A DNA stretch of 64,000 bases from an uncultured Aquimarina sp. (GTDB lineage: Bacteria; Bacteroidota; Bacteroidia; Flavobacteriales; Flavobacteriaceae): positions 248,001 through 312,000 of the forward strand of contig CANNFM010000003.1 of assembly GCA_947503835.1 (NCBI GenBank), in the 5' to 3' direction. Positions 60,031-64,000 of the stretch are shown here, piece after piece; the stretch's first letter is position 1; each line of letters begins with the position of its first letter. The notes beneath the pieces are model-generated. The model did not search any database. It was not told the origin of the DNA and saw only the letters and a program-made list of their open reading frames with translations. The position numbers were made by a program, and so were the translations under genes.

Positions 60031-61944
60031 TTATAATATTTGTGATAGGTTAAAACGTACACGTATTAATTCCTGTATGTCTTTTATAGGTTTAAAACAT
60101 CTCTTTAGTTTAAGTCGATCTGTTTTGTTTAGGGATTTAAGATCGATAAATCGTCCGGAGTTATCCTGTTGCAATCCTTGTTGAGTCCTGAATTGAAGTA
60201 GTGTTTTAAAAGCATTTATGCAGGAATCATATAGATCTTTATTTTGAGGTTCGATTTCTGCTAATTTTTCAAATCGTAAAACAGTATTATTAAAATCTTT
60301 GATAGCATGCGAAAGAATGAGTAAACGTGCTGCATCTACTAATGGCATGAGTGCTCGAGCTTTGATGTCGAACTGATCCTTGTGTTCTCCGCTGTGTTCT
60401 ACCAAAAATTGTCTAAAAAAACTAAGAGGAGGAGGGTTTTTTAAGGCATTTAACCCCAAGAAGTTAAGAAAAATGGTATAGGAACCTATAGACTCAAAAA
60501 TACTTTCAGACATTTCGTTTACTATATCCTTATTACCATACATCAAATTATAATCAAAAAATATAGTACATAGCATGATTTTGTCCTCATCGGGTTTGGT
60601 TATCCAATTGTTAAACTGTTGCTTCCATTCATCAAGAGATAAACACCACCGAGGGTTGCTAGCCATCATATTGGCTGGACAGAATTCGAAACCAATTGTA
60701 TTTAGTTTTTTGGTAACCTTATCAGCAAGCGAGAGAAAATAATTTTTGGTTTGAGCATATTTTTCTTTAGACAGGTTGTCGAATACCAATGCATTATCCT
60801 GATCTGTTAGTAGTAACTGTTCTTTTCTGCCCTGACTTCCTATAGCTAACCAGCTAAATTCTGTGGGAGGGGGAGTATCCATTTCTTCAATAGCTATAGA
60901 GATTGTTTTTTTTGTAATAGCTTCATTAATAGCCGAAATGATCTTAGAGATAAAAAAGATGGGAACATTTTGTGCAATATAGCCTTCTAGTAATTGCTGC
61001 GTTTTTTTCCGAATATATTTAAGGTCTTTATCGGTTTTAGAACGTTTTACTTCTTTGATTAGCACAGAAGGATTATTACCATGAATCACCACGATATCAT
61101 GTTCAGATAAAATACCCACAAGTTTAGAGTTCAAGGTGCCGTCTGTGGTGATACATAAATGCGATATACTATGCTGAAGCATGGCAATTTGTGCTTCAGC
61201 AATGGTAATATTTTTTGGGTATGTAATTACCGGCGAAGACATGAGTCTTTTTACAGCTTCTTGAATTGAAAATTGTCCCGTTGCAATCTTATTTCGTAAA
61301 TCTTTATCTGTAATAATTCCTAAAGGTTTTTCTTTTTTAGTAATTACTATCGAGCCTATTCGATTCGAGCTCATAATCTGTGCAGCTTCTTGAATAGTAG
61401 TATTTGAAGAACATGTGATAGGATTCTTTGAGTATTGCACAGACTGCACTTCGGTGAGGTGGGATTCTTTTTTTTGAAGACCTTCTACTTGTGTAAATAA
61501 TGAATCTTTATTCTTAGTAGAATAAGGATTTCGGATGTTGGCTACAAAGCTTTCTAGTAAGTATTTATTTGCCTTAGCATTTGTATTTATTACTTTTTCG
61601 AGTAATTCTGAAGAGATGCTATATAAAATACTCTCTTCTATGGCTTTGGCACTTAGAATATAATTACCTTTTCTGATTAAGGCACGTAGACCAAAAATAT
61701 CACCTTCGTCGCACTCATCGACTAAAGTATGATCTTGCTCTCTAAAAATTCCAACTGCACCGTCTTTTACAACGTAAAAGTGATCATGAATTTTTTCATC
61801 GGTTTTAAATACGTGTTGATCTTTTTGCAAGTATACTACTTTAACATTCTTTGAAACTGTGTAGAGTTCCTCTTTCGGAAGAACATAAAATGGAGGATAG
61901 TCTTTTAGGAAATCAAAAATTCTTTCGGCAATAGTATTCTTCAT
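60031..61944 (-). CDS. CNMP-CBS-DUF294 nucleotidyltransferase-like protein
   Basis: 637 residues in order: cyclic-nucleotide-binding domain (about 15-130), two CBS motifs (about 175-295), then the DUF294 nucleotidyltransferase domain with GSQGRKEQLLLTDQDNA (Gly-Ser and Asp 381, Asp 383) and a helical C-terminal DUF294_C domain. Such proteins are thought to sense cyclic nucleotide or adenylates and to transfer nucleotides; none is well characterised. The 2-bp spacing to the exonuclease shows one operon. In other genomes this pair sits in the acetate module, from which it is separated here by about 17 kb. Confidence 0.88.
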   Translation of the reverse strand: MKNTIAERIFDFLKDYPPFYVLPKEELYTVSKNVKVVYLQKDQHVFKTDEKIHDHFYVVKDGAVGIFREQDHTLVDECDEGDIFGLRALIRKGNYILSAKAIEESILYSISSELLEKVINTNAKANKYLLESFVANIRNPYSTKNKDSLFTQVEGLQKKESHLTEVQSVQYSKNPITCSSNTTIQEAAQIMSSNRIGSIVITKKEKPLGIITDKDLRNKIATGQFSIQEAVKRLMSSPVITYPKNITIAEAQIAMLQHSISHLCITTDGTLNSKLVGILSEHDIVVIHGNNPSVLIKEVKRSKTDKDLKYIRKKTQQLLEGYIAQNVPIFFISKIISAINEAITKKTISIAIEEMDTPPPTEFSWLAIGSQGRKEQLLLTDQDNALVFDNLSKEKYAQTKNYFLSLADKVTKKLNTIGFEFCPANMMASNPRWCLSLDEWKQQFNNWITKPDEDKIMLCTIFFDYNLMYGNKDIVNEMSESIFESIGSYTIFLNFLGLNALKNPPPLSFFRQFLVEHSGEHKDQFDIKARALMPLVDAARLLILSHAIKDFNNTVLRFEKLAEIEPQNKDLYDSCINAFKTLLQFRTQQGLQQDNSGRFIDLKSLNKTDRLKLKRCFKPIKDIQELIRVRFNLSQIL

Positions 61945-62045
61945 ACTACTAATGTATATAAAAGTCTATGTGGACAGAATGAGATTTGTCATACTTTCTT
62001 AATAATTACTATATATTTACATACGTAATTAGTATTTGTAATTCA

Positions 62046-62645
62046 ATGTCATTTTTTGAAGGTTTTGCTATAGGTCTAGGAATGATCATTTTTGTAGGCC
62101 CCGTTTTCTTTTTATTACTTAATAGTAGTTTTCAGTCGGGTTCCAAAGCTGGTATCGCTGTTGCTTTGGGGATAATTGTAAGCGATATTATTTGTGTCGC
62201 ACTATGTTATTATGGTCTTTCATCTTTTGTTAACATTGAAGGTAACCAATTTTGGATTGGTATTGTTGGCAGCATTATAGTGTTTATTTTGGGTGTTAAT
62301 TACCTCATTAAAAAAGCAAAAATCACTACAGAGGTTTCTATTAATACAAGAGGGCTTCAGACGTTTTTTATAAAAGGTTTTAGTGTTAATTTTTTTAATC
62401 CTTTTGTTTTCGTAGTTTGGATTGGAATTTTTAACTATGGAAAATTTAACTATCCAGAAACTCAATCTTTGAGTATTTTTCTTATAGCCGTTTTATTGGG
62501 GATACTTACAACTGATTTATTGAAGGTGTTTTTATCAGGTAGAGTAAAGAAATTTATATCAGTACAACGTCTTACTACTTTTTTTAGAATCACGGGGGTA
62601 CTCCTAATAGGGTTCTCTATCCGTTTGTTGTATTTGGTTTGGTGA
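62046..62645 (+). CDS. LysE-type amino acid exporter
   Basis: 199 residues when started at ATG 62046 (MSFFEGFAIGLGMIIFVGPV); the upstream in-frame ATG would add 20 odd residues. Six TM segments and the family opening GPVFFLLLNSSFQSGSKAGI, with ALGIIVSDIICVALCYYGL next. LysE/RhtB proteins export amino acids or related solutes. Divergent from the DUF294 gene. Confidence 0.8.
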   Translation: MSFFEGFAIGLGMIIFVGPVFFLLLNSSFQSGSKAGIAVALGIIVSDIICVALCYYGLSSFVNIEGNQFWIGIVGSIIVFILGVNYLIKKAKITTEVSINTRGLQTFFIKGFSVNFFNPFVFVVWIGIFNYGKFNYPETQSLSIFLIAVLLGILTTDLLKVFLSGRVKKFISVQRLTTFFRITGVLLIGFSIRLLYLVW

Positions 62646-62701
62646 AAACAGATAAATTGTTTTTCCCTATATTTGAGAAACAACTTTAAATACTAATCAA
62701 C

Positions 62702-63202
62702 ATGGAAGTTAATTTTTTGATTGCAGCACTTGCGGCCTTAATACCAATGGTGTTAGGTTTTATATGGTATAACCCTAAGGTTTTTGGAACCGCTTGGATG
62801 AATGCATGCGGGTTTACTCCAGAAGACTTAAAAGGAGGGAATATGGCTTTGATTTTTATCTTAAGCTATGTGTTTAGTTTCTTCCTCGCGATGATGTTAA
62901 ATACCTTGGTAATTCATCAGTTTGGGTTTTTCTCCACGTTAATGAATGATCCCGATTTGATGAAAGAAGGAACCGAAACATATCAATATGCACAGGACTT
63001 TATGGCCAAATATGGAGAGAATTTTAGAACATTCAAACACGGAGCCTTACATGGAGTGATAGCCGGGATATTCTTTGTATTACCTGTATTAGGAACTAAT
63101 GCACTTTTTGAGAGAAAAGGATTTAAATATATTCTTGTTAATGTAGGATACTGGACCGTATGTTTAGCATTAATGGGAGGTGTAATTTGCCAATTCGCAT
63201 AA
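62702..63202 (+). CDS. DUF1761 membrane protein
   Basis: 166 residues with four TM helices. The opening ALIPMVLGFIWYNPKVFGTA and the TFKHGALHGVIAGIFFVLPV block are typical of DUF1761. Function unknown. It is close behind the LysE gene, and a bidirectional terminator follows. Confidence 0.8.
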   Translation: MEVNFLIAALAALIPMVLGFIWYNPKVFGTAWMNACGFTPEDLKGGNMALIFILSYVFSFFLAMMLNTLVIHQFGFFSTLMNDPDLMKEGTETYQYAQDFMAKYGENFRTFKHGALHGVIAGIFFVLPVLGTNALFERKGFKYILVNVGYWTVCLALMGGVICQFA

Positions 63203-63220
63203 AAATATAAGAGTACAATA

Positions 63221-63252
63221 AAAAAAGGATCTGAATTTTCGGATCCTTTTTT
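63221..63252. terminator. Bidirectional terminator between convergent genes
   Basis: AAAAAAGGATC (63221-63231) pairs with GATCCTTTTTT (63242-63252), 10-nt loop, T-runs on both strands. Confidence 0.85.
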
Positions 63253-64000
63253 TTATGATTTATTTCCTAAAACTCGGGTGAACAATTTTTTAAGTAATGG
63301 CGATGCTTCTTCTACATCTCGCTCTCTTTCTTTAGCTTTTAAGTTTCCGTTATCATCATAATATAATTCATAACTAAAGACAAAACGTTTTGCCTTATCG
63401 CCTATACCAAATGTTCCGAATCTTAGGTCGTTAAAATATAAACTTTCATTATTTTTTTCAATAGTATACCATCCTTCAGAAAGCTTAATCAATCTTGGGA
63501 TCAGGGGGTCATTTCTCATTTCGCCTAATAAATGATGATTTTTTGGGAACTCTGAAAAATCAATTCTGTCATCCTCATCTAATAAAGAGTAATAGCCGAT
63601 TAAGAATGAGTCGTTGGTTTCTATATTGGCTGTCCATAAGATGCTATTTAGTGGAGTAGGACGAGTTTGTATCTCATTGTATTGGATGTGTTGATTTTCT
63701 AGGTTATTAGAAAAATTGGCTGTTGCAGTTTGCTGCAATACTAATGTAATAACCATATAACTACTACTAATATATAATCCAAGGTTATTGTACTTTTTCC
63801 TCTTCGGATGAGTTCTCTTGTAGCACATAGCTATGATTACGAAAATCAAAAACGGTATGGTGTATAAGGGATCAACAACAAAAATATTGTTAATAGCCAC
63901 TTTATAATTAAATGGCCAGAACAATTGAGTCCCCCAGGTAGTGAATGCATCGAGAATTGGGTGGGTAAATAAACCTAGAAACATCAATTTAGTCCAATCT
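63253..64000 (-). CDS. Membrane-bound metal-dependent hydrolase, N-terminus cut
   Basis: The minus-strand frame is open through the right edge, reading DWTKLMFLGLFTHP upstream, so the gene begins outside the window; the internal TTG/ATG at 63984-63987 is unlikely to be the start. LFTHPILDAFTTWGTQLFWPF marks the membrane-anchored metal-dependent hydrolase family (YdjM/LexA-like relatives), followed by TM helices and a C-terminal soluble region ending in KLFTRVLGNKS. Function of the family is poorly defined. Confidence 0.8.
   Translation of the reverse strand, partial: DWTKLMFLGLFTHPILDAFTTWGTQLFWPFNYKVAINNIFVVDPLYTIPFLIFVIIAMCYKRTHPKRKKYNNLGLYISSSYMVITLVLQQTATANFSNNLENQHIQYNEIQTRPTPLNSILWTANIETNDSFLIGYYSLLDEDDRIDFSEFPKNHHLLGEMRNDPLIPRLIKLSEGWYTIEKNNESLYFNDLRFGTFGIGDKAKRFVFSYELYYDDNGNLKAKERERDVEEASPLLKKLFTRVLGNKS

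Noticed and set aside
1..64000. tRNA, rRNA or tmRNA genes
   Set aside because: No stretch with the expected conserved arms or GC-rich RNA signatures was recognised; this was by eye and cannot exclude a short one.

Overview
The window comes from a low-GC, AT-rich member of the Bacteroidota, most likely a marine Flavobacteriaceae species. The evidence is a SusC/SusD pair in an alginate utilisation locus, Bacteroidota-type promoters (TAnnTTTG), an arginine operon with proC/proA/proB embedded and an ArgF' transcarbamylase, a DUF4212/sodium:solute symporter acetate module, and dispersed flavobacterial intergenic repeats. An Aquimarina/Zobellia-like genus is a guess; no rRNA, tRNA or CRISPR array was seen.

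Region 1 (1-21.6 kb) is an alginate polysaccharide utilisation locus. Going leftward on the minus strand it has PL6 and PL17 lyases plus KdgF, SusC, SusD, a PKD lipoprotein and two tandem PL7 lyases, a GntR/FCD regulator, an MFS transporter with a DEH-reductase-like SDR, and KDG kinase with KDPG aldolase (cut by the window start). A second GntR/FCD paralogue and two more PL7 lyases (one with CBM32) lie on the right. Surface lipoproteins cut alginate, SusCD imports oligomers, PL6/PL17 make monomers, KdgF opens them to DEH, SDR reduces DEH to KDG, and kinase plus aldolase feed central metabolism. A 12-bp palindrome, TTGGTnnACCAA, recurs about ten times in front of six of these transcription units, in pairs or triplets spaced exactly 13 bp, and in several cases fused to the -7 promoter element. 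It is a strong candidate operator for the two FCD regulators.

Region 2 (21.7-33.4 kb) is one long plus-strand arginine/proline operon: GNAT acyltransferase, argG, argC, proC, argD, proA, proB, argF', argB, argE, argH, closed by a strong terminator. Its leader holds an unannotated 35-codon ORF ending in an Arg-rich stretch (CGT-ATT-CGC-CGC) inside potential competing RNA hairpins, which looks like an arginine attenuator.

Region 3 (33.4-45.3 kb) has a fructokinase, a hydroxypyruvate-isomerase-like protein, and an acetate module: zinc-ribbon/HTH protein, porin, DUF4212 protein, ActP-like symporter, a symporter-fused histidine kinase, a receiver-only response regulator and acetyl-CoA synthetase.

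Region 4 (45.4-64 kb) is mixed: SIMPL protein, M23 peptidase-like protein, nucleoside deaminase, small membrane proteins, an HExxH protein with the N-terminal motif of eCIS cargo, an ABC-F ATPase, a three-gene acyl-CoA carboxylase operon carrying an 18-copy heptamer array, a DEDDh exonuclease/DUF294 pair, a LysE exporter, a DUF1761 protein and a truncated membrane hydrolase. At 49.6-49.9 kb, in a repeat-rich gap, lies the oddest object: seven TCCCGG cores at exactly 21-bp spacing followed by seven CCGGGA-type cores at exactly 21-bp spacing, a mirror-symmetric phased array that I cannot assign to any known element.
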